Source of the DNA: an uncultured Burkholderiales bacterium
Lineage (GTDB): Bacteria; Pseudomonadota; Gammaproteobacteria; Burkholderiales; Burkholderiaceae_C
Assembly: GCA_903822825.1 (NCBI GenBank)
Contig: CAIJQQ010000003.1
Span: forward strand, 62,001 to 126,000
Reading direction: 5' to 3'
Length of the DNA: 64,000 bases
Made by a program: the position numbers and the translations under genes. Below the pieces are notes generated by a model. It saw nothing but the letters and a program-made list of their open reading frames with translations. It was not told the DNA's origin and did not search any database. Below are positions 16,617 through 27,069 of this stretch, one piece after another. Positions within the stretch are counted from its first letter, which is position 1. The number at the start of each line of letters is the position of its first letter.

Positions 16617-16645
16617 CTTGAAATAAGGGTTTGGCACCCCCAGTT
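16617..16645 (+). promoter_or_regulatory. sigma-32 heat-shock promoter of grpE
   Basis: CTTGAAA at 16617-16623, a 14-base spacer, then CCCCAGTT at 16638-16645 match the heat-shock sigma factor consensus. The element lies about 31 bases before the grpE start. No CIRCE element is present. Confidence 0.8.
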
Positions 16646-16675
16646 AGCCAACAATCTTTGAAAAATACCCCCCAA

Positions 16676-17230
16676 ATGACAGATCCAATGACACCCCCAC
16701 AAGCCGACAGGACCAGCGCTGAAGCCCATCACCCTGCAGCCGCCGAAGCCATTCAGTCACTTGACCCGTTGGCCGATGCCCAGGCCGAACTGGCCAACCT
16801 GAAAGCACAAAACACCGACTTGGCCGACCAGTACCTGCGTGCCCAAGCCGATGTGCAAAACGCCCGCCGCCGCGCAGACGAAGACATCAGCAAAGCGCGC
16901 AAGTTTGCGGTTGAAGGCTTTGCCGACAGCCTGCTGCCCGTGCTCGACAGTCTGGAAGCCGGTTTGGCCATCCCCAACGCCACAATTGAGCAGATCCGCG
17001 AAGGCTCCGAGGCCACCTTGCGCCAACTCAAAAGTGCCCTTGAGCGCAACAAAGTGGTCGAGATCGCTCCACCTGCGGGCACCAAATTCGACCCGCACCA
17101 CCACCAAGCCATCAGTGTGGTGCCGGCCGAGCAAGAAGCCAACACCGTGGTCACGGTGCTGCAAAAGGGCTACCTGATCGCCGACCGTGTGCTGCGCCCT
17201 GCATTGGTGACGGTCACCGCGCCCAAATAA
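16676..17230 (+). CDS. grpE: nucleotide exchange factor GrpE
   Basis: This is the 184-aa cochaperone that releases ADP from DnaK. Features are a long N-terminal coiled coil (about residues 35-90), then [17 protein letters not shown], and the beta-wing end [18 protein letters not shown], then [18 protein letters not shown]. An in-frame TTG at 16631 would lengthen it, but it lies within the sigma-32 promoter, so ATG 16676 ([11 protein letters not shown]) is preferred. It is the first gene of the grpE-dnaK-dnaJ series; hrcA is not adjacent. Confidence 0.94.
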   Translation: MTDPMTPPQADRTSAEAHHPAAAEAIQSLDPLADAQAELANLKAQNTDLADQYLRAQADVQNARRRADEDISKARKFAVEGFADSLLPVLDSLEAGLAIPNATIEQIREGSEATLRQLKSALERNKVVEIAPPAGTKFDPHHHQAISVVPAEQEANTVVTVLQKGYLIADRVLRPALVTVTAPK

Positions 17231-17272
17231 CGCCACGTTGAGACCGCAAAAACCTTTTTTGGCGTGTGGGGA

Positions 17273-17300
17273 CTTGAAATGTGTCCCCCTCGCCCCATTT
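17273..17300 (+). promoter_or_regulatory. sigma-32 heat-shock promoter of dnaK
   Basis: CTTGAAA at 17273-17279, a 13-base spacer and CCCCATTT at 17293-17300 give a near-consensus heat-shock promoter 40 bases before the dnaK ATG. A small inverted repeat (GGGGAC 17268-17273, GTCCCC 17283-17288) straddles the -35 element. Confidence 0.88.
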
Positions 17301-17339
17301 GCAAAACATCTGCACTTTCACTGAATTTTGGAGAATCAC

Positions 17340-19259
<1,920 letters not shown>

Positions 19260-19303
19260 AACCCCTGACCTGCAGCCCAGGCTGCAATCCCGCCGCGCAA
19301 GCC

Positions 19304-19321
19304 GATTCAGCCCTCTGAATC
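19304..19321 (+). terminator. intercistronic hairpin between dnaK and dnaJ
   Basis: The perfect 7-bp stem GATTCAG/CTGAATC has a 4-base loop and is followed within a few bases by CGCC/GGCG and TTCTTGTTC. It is probably an attenuator or mRNA-stability element that lowers dnaJ relative to dnaK. Confidence 0.5.
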
Positions 19322-19360
19322 GCCTTCGCGGCGTTCTTGTTCTAACGGTTTGATTCACCC

Positions 19361-20506
19361 ATGGCCAAACGAGATTTTTATGAAGTGCTGGGCGTTGCCA
19401 AAAACGCCTCGGACGAAGACATCAAAAAGGCTTATCGCAAGTTGGCGATGAAGTTCCACCCTGACCGCAACCAGGGGGAAGCGGCGAAAGATGCCGAAGC
19501 CAAATTCAAAGAGGTCAAAGAGGCCTACGAGATGCTGTCTGACGCTGAAAAACGTGCCGCATATGACCAATACGGTCATGCGGGTGTGGACCCCAATATG
19601 CGTGGCGGTCCCGGCGGTGAGGGCTTTGGTGGATTTGGCGAAGCATTTGGTGACATTTTTGGCGACATCTTTGGTGGCGGCGGTGGCGGCGCCCGAGGTG
19701 GCCGCTCAGGCCGTCAGGTCTTTCGGGGCAATGACCTGAGTTACGCCATGGAGGTCACACTCGAAGAGGCCGCCAACGGCAAGGATGCCCAACTGCGCAT
19801 TCCCAGTTGGGAGTCGTGCGACACCTGCAGCGGCTCTGGCGCCAAACCCGGCACCTCGGCCAAAACCTGTGCAACGTGCCACGGGCAAGGCCAGGTGCAG
19901 ATGCGACAGGGCTTTTTCAGTGTGCAGCAAACCTGCCCGCACTGCCGGGGCACCGGCAAGATCATCCCCGACCCTTGCGGCACCTGCCACGGTCAGGGCA
20001 AGCTCAAAAAGCAAAAAACACTCGAAGTCAAAATCCCGGCCGGCATCGACGACGGCATGCGCATCCGCAGCGCAGGCAATGGCGAGCCTGGCACCAATGG
20101 AGGCCCCGCAGGTGACCTGTACATCGAGATTCGCCTCAAGAAACACGACATCTTTGAGCGCGATGGCGACGACCTGCACTGCGCGGTGCCCATCAGCTTC
20201 TCCAAAGCGGCGCTGGGTGGTGAGATCGAAGTGCCCACGCTGGGCGGCAAAGCGGCGATCGACATTCCGGAAGGCACCCAAACCGGCAAGCAGTTCCGAC
20301 TGCGCGGCAAAGGCATCAAGGGCGTGCGCGCCAGCTACCCCGGCGACTTGTATTGCCACATCACGGTCGAGACGCCCGTCAAGCTCACCGAGCACCAAAA
20401 AAAGCTGCTCAAAGAGTTTGAAGAATCCCTCAAAAAGGGGGGCTCCAAACACCAGCCCTCCGAGGGCGGCTGGGCCGACAAGCTCAAAGGCTTTTTTGGT
20501 GCGTGA
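19361..20506 (+). CDS. dnaJ: chaperone protein DnaJ (Hsp40)
   Basis: This is the 381-aa DnaK cochaperone. The J domain occupies residues 1-70 with the HPD motif ([10 protein letters not shown]). A G/F-rich segment follows ([20 protein letters not shown]). The zinc-binding region has four CxxCxGxG repeats: [24 protein letters not shown] and CGTCHGQG. The C-terminal substrate domain is complete. A strong terminator follows. Confidence 0.97.
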   Translation: MAKRDFYEVLGVAKNASDEDIKKAYRKLAMKFHPDRNQGEAAKDAEAKFKEVKEAYEMLSDAEKRAAYDQYGHAGVDPNMRGGPGGEGFGGFGEAFGDIFGDIFGGGGGGARGGRSGRQVFRGNDLSYAMEVTLEEAANGKDAQLRIPSWESCDTCSGSGAKPGTSAKTCATCHGQGQVQMRQGFFSVQQTCPHCRGTGKIIPDPCGTCHGQGKLKKQKTLEVKIPAGIDDGMRIRSAGNGEPGTNGGPAGDLYIEIRLKKHDIFERDGDDLHCAVPISFSKAALGGEIEVPTLGGKAAIDIPEGTQTGKQFRLRGKGIKGVRASYPGDLYCHITVETPVKLTEHQKKLLKEFEESLKKGGSKHQPSEGGWADKLKGFFGA

Positions 20507-20524
20507 ACCTGCACTTGCATGACA

Positions 20525-20550
20525 GGGCCCGCAGACGCGGGCCCTTTTCC
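20525..20550 (+). terminator. rho-independent terminator of the dnaK-dnaJ unit
   Basis: GGGCCCGC (20525-20532), loop AGAC, and GCGGGCCC (20537-20544) form a perfect 8-bp stem followed by TTTTCC. It starts 18 bases after the dnaJ stop. Confidence 0.92.
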
Positions 20551-20597
20551 TTGATGCAGGTCAAGATCTGCACGGCATGACTTCCTAACATGGAGGC

Positions 20598-21962
20598 ATG
20601 AGCGCCACCATCACCTTCCTCGGCGGAGCCGACACCGTCACCGGCTCCAAATACCTGGTCGAGCTCAACGGCCAGCGCTTGCTGGTGGACTGCGGTTTGT
20701 TTCAGGGCTACAAACAGTTGCGCCTGCGCAATTGGAACCCCTTGCCCGTGCCCGCCAAAGACATTGACGCGGTCATCCTGACCCACGCCCATCTGGACCA
20801 CAGCGGCTACCTGCCCTTGCTGGTCAAAGAAGGCTACACCGGGCAGATCCATGGCACCTCAGGCACTTGCGACCTGTGCCGCATCTTGCTGCCCGACAGC
20901 GGACACATCCAGGAAGAAGACGCTTTTTTTGCCAATCGGCATGGTTTTTCCAAACACACGCCGGCCCTGCCGCTGTACACCAAGCAAGACGCAATGGTCA
21001 GCCTCACTCAATTGCGCCCCGAACACCTCGGGCCATGGTTTGAACCCATACAGGGTTGGAAAGCACGCTTCACAAGCGCAGGGCACATCTTGGGGGCGGC
21101 CAGTCTGCTGCTTGAAGTGGCAGGCCGCCGAATTTTGTTCTCGGGCGATCTGGGACGCCCTGACGACCCCTTGATGAACCCGCCCGAGCCACCACCCCAG
21201 GCCGACACCGTGCTGATGGAGTCCACATACGGTGACCGGCAGCACCCTCACGCAAACCTGTTCGCTGAGCTGGGCCCCTTGTTGCAAAAACTGGCAAGGC
21301 GCGGCGGCGTGGCGGTGGTGCCGGTTTTTGCCGTGGGGCGTGCGCAAGCTGTGTTGCACACGATTGCGCAACTCAAGGCCGCAGGCGAATTGCCCAGGGG
21401 CCTGCCCATCTTTCTGGACAGCCCCATGGCCATCCACACCACCGCTTTGTTTGAAAAGCACATGGGCGAGCATCGGCTCAATTTGGCGGAAGTCCACGCC
21501 ATGGACCGGGTCGCCACCATGCTCGAAACGCCCGAGCAATCGAAATCCTTGGCGGCGCGGCATGGCCCGATGGTGATACTGGCCGCCAGTGGCATGGCCA
21601 CAGGTGGGCGCGTGCTGCACCACCTGGCCAATTACGCGGGGGACCACCGCAACTTGGTCATCTTGACCGGCTACCAATCCCCTGGCACGCGCGGCGCCAC
21701 GCTGGCCAGTGGCCGCAGCACGGTGCGCATCCACGGGCAGGACGTCACTGTGCGGGCCGAGGTGGTGCAGATCGCATCGGCATCAGCCCATGCCGACAGC
21801 AACCAGTTGCTCTCGTGGTTGCACCAAATGCCCAGTGCGCCCGATCAGGTCCATGTGGTCCATGGCGAGCGCGAAGCCTCCGACATGCTGCGCCAACGGA
21901 TAGAACACGAAATCAAGTGGCGCGCTGTTGTGCCGGAGATGGGTTCGGTCTGGCCCTTGTAG
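20598..21962 (+). CDS. metallo-beta-lactamase/beta-CASP RNA metallohydrolase
   Basis: This is a 454-aa protein of the MBL-fold exonuclease family (YsiA/CPSF-like). The zinc motif LTHAHLDHSGYLPLL lies near residues 60-74. The beta-CASP region includes MESTYGDRQHPH and PVFAVGRAQAVLHTI, and a final metal/RMMBL segment reads SASAHADSNQLLSWL. Relatives process RNA 3' ends or act as ribonucleases; bacterial members of this branch are mostly uncharacterised. It is convergent with the DUF1854 gene, with two bases between stops. Confidence 0.9.
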   Translation: MSATITFLGGADTVTGSKYLVELNGQRLLVDCGLFQGYKQLRLRNWNPLPVPAKDIDAVILTHAHLDHSGYLPLLVKEGYTGQIHGTSGTCDLCRILLPDSGHIQEEDAFFANRHGFSKHTPALPLYTKQDAMVSLTQLRPEHLGPWFEPIQGWKARFTSAGHILGAASLLLEVAGRRILFSGDLGRPDDPLMNPPEPPPQADTVLMESTYGDRQHPHANLFAELGPLLQKLARRGGVAVVPVFAVGRAQAVLHTIAQLKAAGELPRGLPIFLDSPMAIHTTALFEKHMGEHRLNLAEVHAMDRVATMLETPEQSKSLAARHGPMVILAASGMATGGRVLHHLANYAGDHRNLVILTGYQSPGTRGATLASGRSTVRIHGQDVTVRAEVVQIASASAHADSNQLLSWLHQMPSAPDQVHVVHGEREASDMLRQRIEHEIKWRAVVPEMGSVWPL

Positions 21963-21964
21963 GC

Positions 21965-22426
21965 TCAGAGGAATCGGTCAAGCAACTTGCGGGAATGCCT
22001 GTCCATGCCCGCCAGATCGCGGATCAGGTATTGCACGCCATCGGCATCGTTGATCAACAAAACGCTGCCCGTCAGGCGTCGGATGTCTTCTTCGCCTTTG
22101 AGCATGAAGCGTGCGGTGCCCCGATCGGTTTCCACCGTCCAAGTGCTGGGGGTGACCCAACTGCTCACCCCTTTGAGTTGCAAAATTTCTGGCAAAAACT
22201 CACGCTCCTGGATGGCTTCGCGCAGGCGCAATTGCAATGCACCCTCGACCGCATCCAGCCGTTCAAACCAAGCCAGTTCATGGCCTTCGGCGTCCATGAC
22301 CCCAGCGCCCAAGTCAGGCGCGGTGACGGGGTAGGCCCGCACCACCACCACCTGCTCGTGGCGCACGCCCTGCGCGTCGGTCCAGACCCAACGGCCCAGG
22401 GCATCGCGTTGCAAATCGCCGTTCAT
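21965..22426 (-). CDS. DUF1854 protein linked to cyanophycin genes
   Basis: This is a 153-aa soluble protein of the DUF1854 family, rich in acidic and aromatic residues, with motifs HELAWFERLDAV and VQYLIRDLAGMDRHSRKLLD. It has no signal or membrane segment. Its start overlaps the ABC transporter stop as ATGA, so the two are translated together. From memory, the NCBI family name ties it to cyanophycin metabolism because the pair repeatedly adjoins cphA. The biochemical role is unknown; it may be an adaptor of the ABC protein. Confidence 0.85.
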   Translation of the reverse strand: MNGDLQRDALGRWVWTDAQGVRHEQVVVVRAYPVTAPDLGAGVMDAEGHELAWFERLDAVEGALQLRLREAIQEREFLPEILQLKGVSSWVTPSTWTVETDRGTARFMLKGEEDIRRLTGSVLLINDADGVQYLIRDLAGMDRHSRKLLDRFL

Positions 22427-24714
22427 GCTGTCACTCCTTGGGCTTGCCCGAGACCGAGCACAGGACCCTCTGCTTCGGCTTGCCGCTGCTGGGCTTCGTA
22501 AAGACGCCAGTAAGCGCCCTGAGTTTGCATGAGCGCATCGTGCGTGCCCTCTTCCACCACCAGGCCTTTGTCCATCACCACCAAGCGGTCGGCCTTGCGC
22601 AAGGTCGACAGGCGGTGGGCAATGGCAATCGTCGTGCGTCCTCGCACCAGGTTGTCGAGCGCACGCTGGATTTCTTTTTCGGTTTCGGTGTCTACCGCCG
22701 AGGTGGCTTCATCCAGAATCAAGATGCGCGGGTTGATCAGCAAGGCCCGAGCGATCGAGATGCGCTGGCGTTCACCGCCCGACAAGCCCTGGCCTCGCTC
22801 GCCCACCAGCGAGTCGTAGCCTTGAGGCATGCGCAAGATGAACTCGTGGGCGTGTGCGGCGCGGGCCGCCTCCAAGATTTCTTCGCGCGTGGCCTCGGGT
22901 TTGCCGTAGGCGATGTTGTCGGCGATGGTGCCAAAAAACAGGAAAGGCTCTTGCAGCACCAAGCCAATTTGGCGGCGGTAATCGGCGATTTTGAGCTGTC
23001 GAATGTCGACGCCATCGAGCTCGATGGCGCCTTCACTCAGGTCGTAGAAACGGCAAATCAGGTTGACCAGCGTGCTTTTGCCCGAGCCGCTGTGGCCCAC
23101 CAGACCGATCATCTGGCCGGGCTGAATATCCAAGTTGAGCTGACGAATCACAGCGCGGTTGCCATAGCGAAAGCCAGCATCCCGCACCACGATGTGCCCT
23201 GTGACTTGGGTGGGCAAAGCCACCGGTGTCGTGGGCTCAGGCACGCTGGAGACTTGGTCCAAGATGTCAAAAATGCGTTTGGCCCCAGAAGCGGCTTTTT
23301 GGGTGTGCGACACGATGCGGCTCATGGAATCGAGCCGTGTGTAAAAGCGCCCGATGTAGGCCAAAAAGGCCGTCATCACACCCACCGTGATTTTGTCGTG
23401 CGCGACCAGCCAAATGCCAAAGGCCCAGACCACCAGCAAGCCCACTTCGGTCATGAGCGTCACCGTGGGCGAAAACAGGGACCACACCCGGTTGAGCCGG
23501 TCATTGACCAGCAGGTTGTGGCGGTTGGCGTCCTTGAAGCGTTGGGCCTCGCGGTCTTCTTGCGCAAAAGCCTTCACCACCCGGATGCCTGGAATGGTGT
23601 CTGCCAAAACGTTGGTCACCTCGGCCCAGACCCGGTCGATTTTTTCAAAGCCGGTGCGCAGCTTCTCGCGCACCACATGGATCAGCCAGCCGATGAACGG
23701 CAGCGGCAACAAAGTCACCGCAGCGAGCGTCGGGTTGATGGAAATCAGGATCACCGCCGTCATCGCGATCATCAACACATCGGTCGCAAAGTCGAGCAGG
23801 TGCAGCGACAGAAACACGTTGATGCGGTCGGTCTCGTTGCCAATGCGGGCGATCAAGTCACCCGTGCGGCGCTCACCGAAATACTCCAGCGAGAGGTTCA
23901 GCAAATGCTGGTAGGTGGTGGTGCGCAAATCGGCCCCGATGCGCTCTGACACCAAGGCCAGGATGTAGGTCTTGGCCCAACCCAGCCCCCAAGCCAGCAA
24001 GGCCGATCCGAAGAGACCCACCAAGTACCAAGAGACCTGCTCGGGCTCGATGGGCTTGCCGCTCTGGTACGGAATCAAAATCTCGTCCATCAGCGGCATC
24101 GTGAGGTAAGGGGGCACCAATGTTGCCGCTGTTGCCGCCAGTGTGAGCAAAAAACCCGACAGCAATGATGTGCGGTAAGGTCGGGCAAAACGCCAGAGCT
24201 TGAGCAGCGCCCAGGTCGACGGCGGGGTGAGGTCATCCCGACCACAGCTCATGCACTCCACATCGTCCCCGCTCATCACCGCTTGGCAAACGGGGCACAC
24301 CGAACCAGACAGGCGCTGTTGCAAAGGCACCCCTTGGGCCTCGTCACTCTTGTGCAAATCCAGCTGCCCGGCCATGCGAGAAGCGGCCGCTTGCAAGCCC
24401 AAAGTGAAGCGCCACACCGCCAAACGCGCATTGCCTCGTAACAGTTCCAGAGACCCGACACCGGCGTGGTCGCTCAGTTTCAGCGTTAAATCAGGGTCTA
24501 AGTTCCAACTTTGCCAATTTTTTTGGTCTTCAAACCGCGTCAAGAGCCGTTGATCGGTCAAAATAAGTGGAGTTTTTGCGAATTTCAGTGACGTGTTCAG
24601 GTCAACTTCAAGAAAGGCTGAAACGTTTTCATCAGGTTGAAACAATGCTTTGACCTCCGCAAGCCAAGCATCCGGAATGACCGGACGTGACGCAGAGGAG
24701 GGTATTGAAGTCAT
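22423..24714 (-). CDS. cyanophycin-associated ABC transporter (fused permease and ATPase)
   Basis: This is a 763-aa half-transporter of the exporter type with an unusual N-terminus. Residues 1-135 form a soluble domain, and residues 140-157 form a zinc-ribbon-like CPVC...CMSC motif. About 180-470 is a six-helix ABC membrane domain. The C-terminal ATPase has Walker A GLVGHSGSGKSTLVNL, signature GLSGGERQRISIARAL and Walker B ILILDEATSAVD. The frame is open to 25620, but ATG 24714 (MTSIPSSASR) starts the recognisable protein. It is divergent from cphA' and coupled to DUF1854. Substrate and direction of transport are unknown; arginine/aspartate or a cyanophycin-derived peptide is possible. Confidence 0.88.
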   Translation of the reverse strand: MTSIPSSASRPVIPDAWLAEVKALFQPDENVSAFLEVDLNTSLKFAKTPLILTDQRLLTRFEDQKNWQSWNLDPDLTLKLSDHAGVGSLELLRGNARLAVWRFTLGLQAAASRMAGQLDLHKSDEAQGVPLQQRLSGSVCPVCQAVMSGDDVECMSCGRDDLTPPSTWALLKLWRFARPYRTSLLSGFLLTLAATAATLVPPYLTMPLMDEILIPYQSGKPIEPEQVSWYLVGLFGSALLAWGLGWAKTYILALVSERIGADLRTTTYQHLLNLSLEYFGERRTGDLIARIGNETDRINVFLSLHLLDFATDVLMIAMTAVILISINPTLAAVTLLPLPFIGWLIHVVREKLRTGFEKIDRVWAEVTNVLADTIPGIRVVKAFAQEDREAQRFKDANRHNLLVNDRLNRVWSLFSPTVTLMTEVGLLVVWAFGIWLVAHDKITVGVMTAFLAYIGRFYTRLDSMSRIVSHTQKAASGAKRIFDILDQVSSVPEPTTPVALPTQVTGHIVVRDAGFRYGNRAVIRQLNLDIQPGQMIGLVGHSGSGKSTLVNLICRFYDLSEGAIELDGVDIRQLKIADYRRQIGLVLQEPFLFFGTIADNIAYGKPEATREEILEAARAAHAHEFILRMPQGYDSLVGERGQGLSGGERQRISIARALLINPRILILDEATSAVDTETEKEIQRALDNLVRGRTTIAIAHRLSTLRKADRLVVMDKGLVVEEGTHDALMQTQGAYWRLYEAQQRQAEAEGPVLGLGQAQGVTA

Positions 24715-24867
24715 GTAATGCAAACCTGAAGCGGCCCGGGATTTCCCGGCAACCAAGAAATCATCCGATTGAAGAATGGCTCCGTTTATGCCTATGCACC
24801 CAGTCCACACTGAGCGAAAAGCCGAAAACCTGAATGGTCGGCCATTGTATCGCCGAGCATTTTTTAC

Positions 24868-27045
24868 ATGAGCGCCAAAGACATCCTGTTTCTGCGCACG
24901 ACGTACCTGCGCGGCCCCAACATCTGGACTTACCGTCCCGTCATCGAAGCGCTGATCGACATTGGCGAGCTCGAAGACTTCCCCTCCAACACCCTGCCCG
25001 GCTTCAACGACCGGCTCAAGGCTTGGTTGCCCACCATGATCGAGCACCGCTGCACGCCCGGCGTGCGTGGCGGCTTTTTCCAACGGTTGGACAACGGCAC
25101 TTGGCCTGGTCACATCCTTGAACACGTGAGCCTGGAGCTGCAAACCCTCGCGGGCATGCCCACCGGATTTGGCAAAGCCCGCGAGGCAGGGCCGCGCGGC
25201 GTCTACAAAGTGGTGATCCGCACCGACCACGAAGACGTTGGCCGTGCCGCCCTCCACATGGCGCGTGAACTGATCCTGGCCGCCATCCACGACACGCCTT
25301 ACGATGTGCCAGCCGATGTGGCCCGCCTGACCGACATGGTCGACAGCCTGTGCGTCGGCCCCAGCACGGCGAGCATCGTCGAAGCCGCCGTCGATCGGCG
25401 CATCCCCTTCATTCGCCTCAATGCAGGCAACCTGGTGCAACTGGGCCATGGTGTTAACCAACGGCGCATCTGGACGGCCGAGACCGACCGCACCAGCGCC
25501 ATTGCCGAAGGCATCTCCAAAGACAAAGACCTGACCAAACAGCTTTTGACCATGTGCGGCATCCCGGTGCCTGAAGGCATCGTGGTCGAGTCCCCTGCAG
25601 CGGCTTGGGAAGCTGCGCAAGAAATCGGCGTCCCCGTTTGCGTCAAGCCCAGCGATGGCAACCGTGCCCGAGGTGTTTCATTGGATCTGCGCGAACAAGC
25701 CGACATTGAAGCCGCATTCGCAGTGGCGCAAGAACAAGGCAGCGAAGTCATCGTTGAAAAATTCGTTGTTGGCGTGGAACACCGCCTGCTGGTGGTGGGC
25801 GACCGCCTGGTGGCCGCGACCAAAGGTGAAACAGCCAGCATCCATGGCGATGGCCAACACACCGTGCGTGAATTGGTGGAACTGCAAATCAACTCCGACC
25901 CCCGCCGCGGAAGCGACGGCAGCCTGCCCCTTGAGCGGGTGCGCCTGCGCAGCGGCAGCCCCGAGGTGCTCGAACTCCAGCGCCAAAACCTGACCCCAGA
26001 CACCGTGCCCGAGGCAGGTCGTCAGGTGCTGGTCAAGCGCACGGGCAACATGACCACCGACGTGACGGATGAAGTTCATCCAGATGTGGCCAGTCAAGCC
26101 GTTTTGGCCGCCCGCGTGGTGGGCTTGGACATTGCGGGTGTGGATGTGGTCACCCCGAGCATCACTCACACACTGGCCAGTGCGGGCGGTGTCATCGTGG
26201 AGGTCAATGCCGGCCCCAGCTTGTTGATGCATCTGAACCCGGCTGTCGGTCAGCCTCGCCCTGTCGGTGAAGCCATTGCACAACATTTGATTCCGTCCTC
26301 CGACAGTGGCCGAATCCCTGTCGTTGGCATCATGGGCGACGGAGACACCACACGCAGCGCCAAGCTCACGGCCTGGCTGCTCCACATCAAAGGTTTTCAC
26401 ACGGGCTTGGCCTGCGCAGACGGCCTTTACTTGGATCAACGCCAACTGCAAGCTAGAGGCGCAATGGATTTCGAACAAGCCCAACGTCTGCTGATCAACC
26501 GATCGGTCCAAGCGGCCGTGTTCGAAAGCGATGCACGCCATCTGTTGGAGCAAGGCATGCCTTATGACCGGTGCCATGTCGGCATCGTCACAAGCATGCC
26601 CAAAGCCGCGGGTCTAGAAGACCTCTATGCCGGGCCGGACGAGAAAATCCCAACGTACATCCGCACCCAGATTGACCTGGTGCTGGGCAACGGTTACGCC
26701 GTGCTCAATGCCGCAGATGAGGCCGTGGCCGATCTGGCGCAGTACAGCGATGGTAGTGTGATTTTTTATGCCCAGACGCAAGAAGAGCCCCGCTTGGCCG
26801 CGCACCGCGAGACCGGTGGCCGCACAGCGTTTTGGCGTGAAGGCCTGTTGATCCTGGCGCAAGGCGCCAACGAGATCGAAGTGTTGTCCATTCACCGCCC
26901 GGCCGTGGCCCGGCTCCTCAAAGGCGGTCAACTCTCCACCGATGACATGATGATCGCAGCCTGCGCGGCTTGGGCGCTGGACATGCCCGCCGACATGATC
27001 CGTGCCGGCGTCAAGAGTTACGGGCAAAACGCCCTATCCATCTGA
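24868..27045 (+). CDS. cyanophycin synthetase-like protein CphA' (CphA2-like), degenerate Mur domain
   Basis: This is a 725-aa paralogue of the cphA product downstream. The N-terminal domain and ATP-grasp domain look intact (VCVKPSDGNRARGVSL near residues 255-270; VIVEKFVVGVEHRLLVVGDR). In the Mur-ligase-like domain the P-loop is altered: IMGDGDTTRSAK near residues 487-498, where the active form has a GTNGKTTT core. The C-terminus is about 130 residues shorter and lacks the YGHNPDA segment. Loss of that ATP site resembles cyanobacterial CphA2, which polymerises beta-Asp-Arg dipeptides with one ATP. A non-catalytic partner of CphA is the alternative. It is 24 bases upstream of cphA. Confidence 0.87.
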   Translation: MSAKDILFLRTTYLRGPNIWTYRPVIEALIDIGELEDFPSNTLPGFNDRLKAWLPTMIEHRCTPGVRGGFFQRLDNGTWPGHILEHVSLELQTLAGMPTGFGKAREAGPRGVYKVVIRTDHEDVGRAALHMARELILAAIHDTPYDVPADVARLTDMVDSLCVGPSTASIVEAAVDRRIPFIRLNAGNLVQLGHGVNQRRIWTAETDRTSAIAEGISKDKDLTKQLLTMCGIPVPEGIVVESPAAAWEAAQEIGVPVCVKPSDGNRARGVSLDLREQADIEAAFAVAQEQGSEVIVEKFVVGVEHRLLVVGDRLVAATKGETASIHGDGQHTVRELVELQINSDPRRGSDGSLPLERVRLRSGSPEVLELQRQNLTPDTVPEAGRQVLVKRTGNMTTDVTDEVHPDVASQAVLAARVVGLDIAGVDVVTPSITHTLASAGGVIVEVNAGPSLLMHLNPAVGQPRPVGEAIAQHLIPSSDSGRIPVVGIMGDGDTTRSAKLTAWLLHIKGFHTGLACADGLYLDQRQLQARGAMDFEQAQRLLINRSVQAAVFESDARHLLEQGMPYDRCHVGIVTSMPKAAGLEDLYAGPDEKIPTYIRTQIDLVLGNGYAVLNAADEAVADLAQYSDGSVIFYAQTQEEPRLAAHRETGGRTAFWREGLLILAQGANEIEVLSIHRPAVARLLKGGQLSTDDMMIAACAAWALDMPADMIRAGVKSYGQNALSI

Positions 27046-27069
27046 GTCAAAAGACAGGAACACTGGTTC

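Noticed and set aside
24715-25620. 302-residue N-terminal extension of the cyanophycin-linked ABC protein
   Set aside because: The extension is antisense to cphA' and lacks motifs; ATG 24714 begins the conserved protein.
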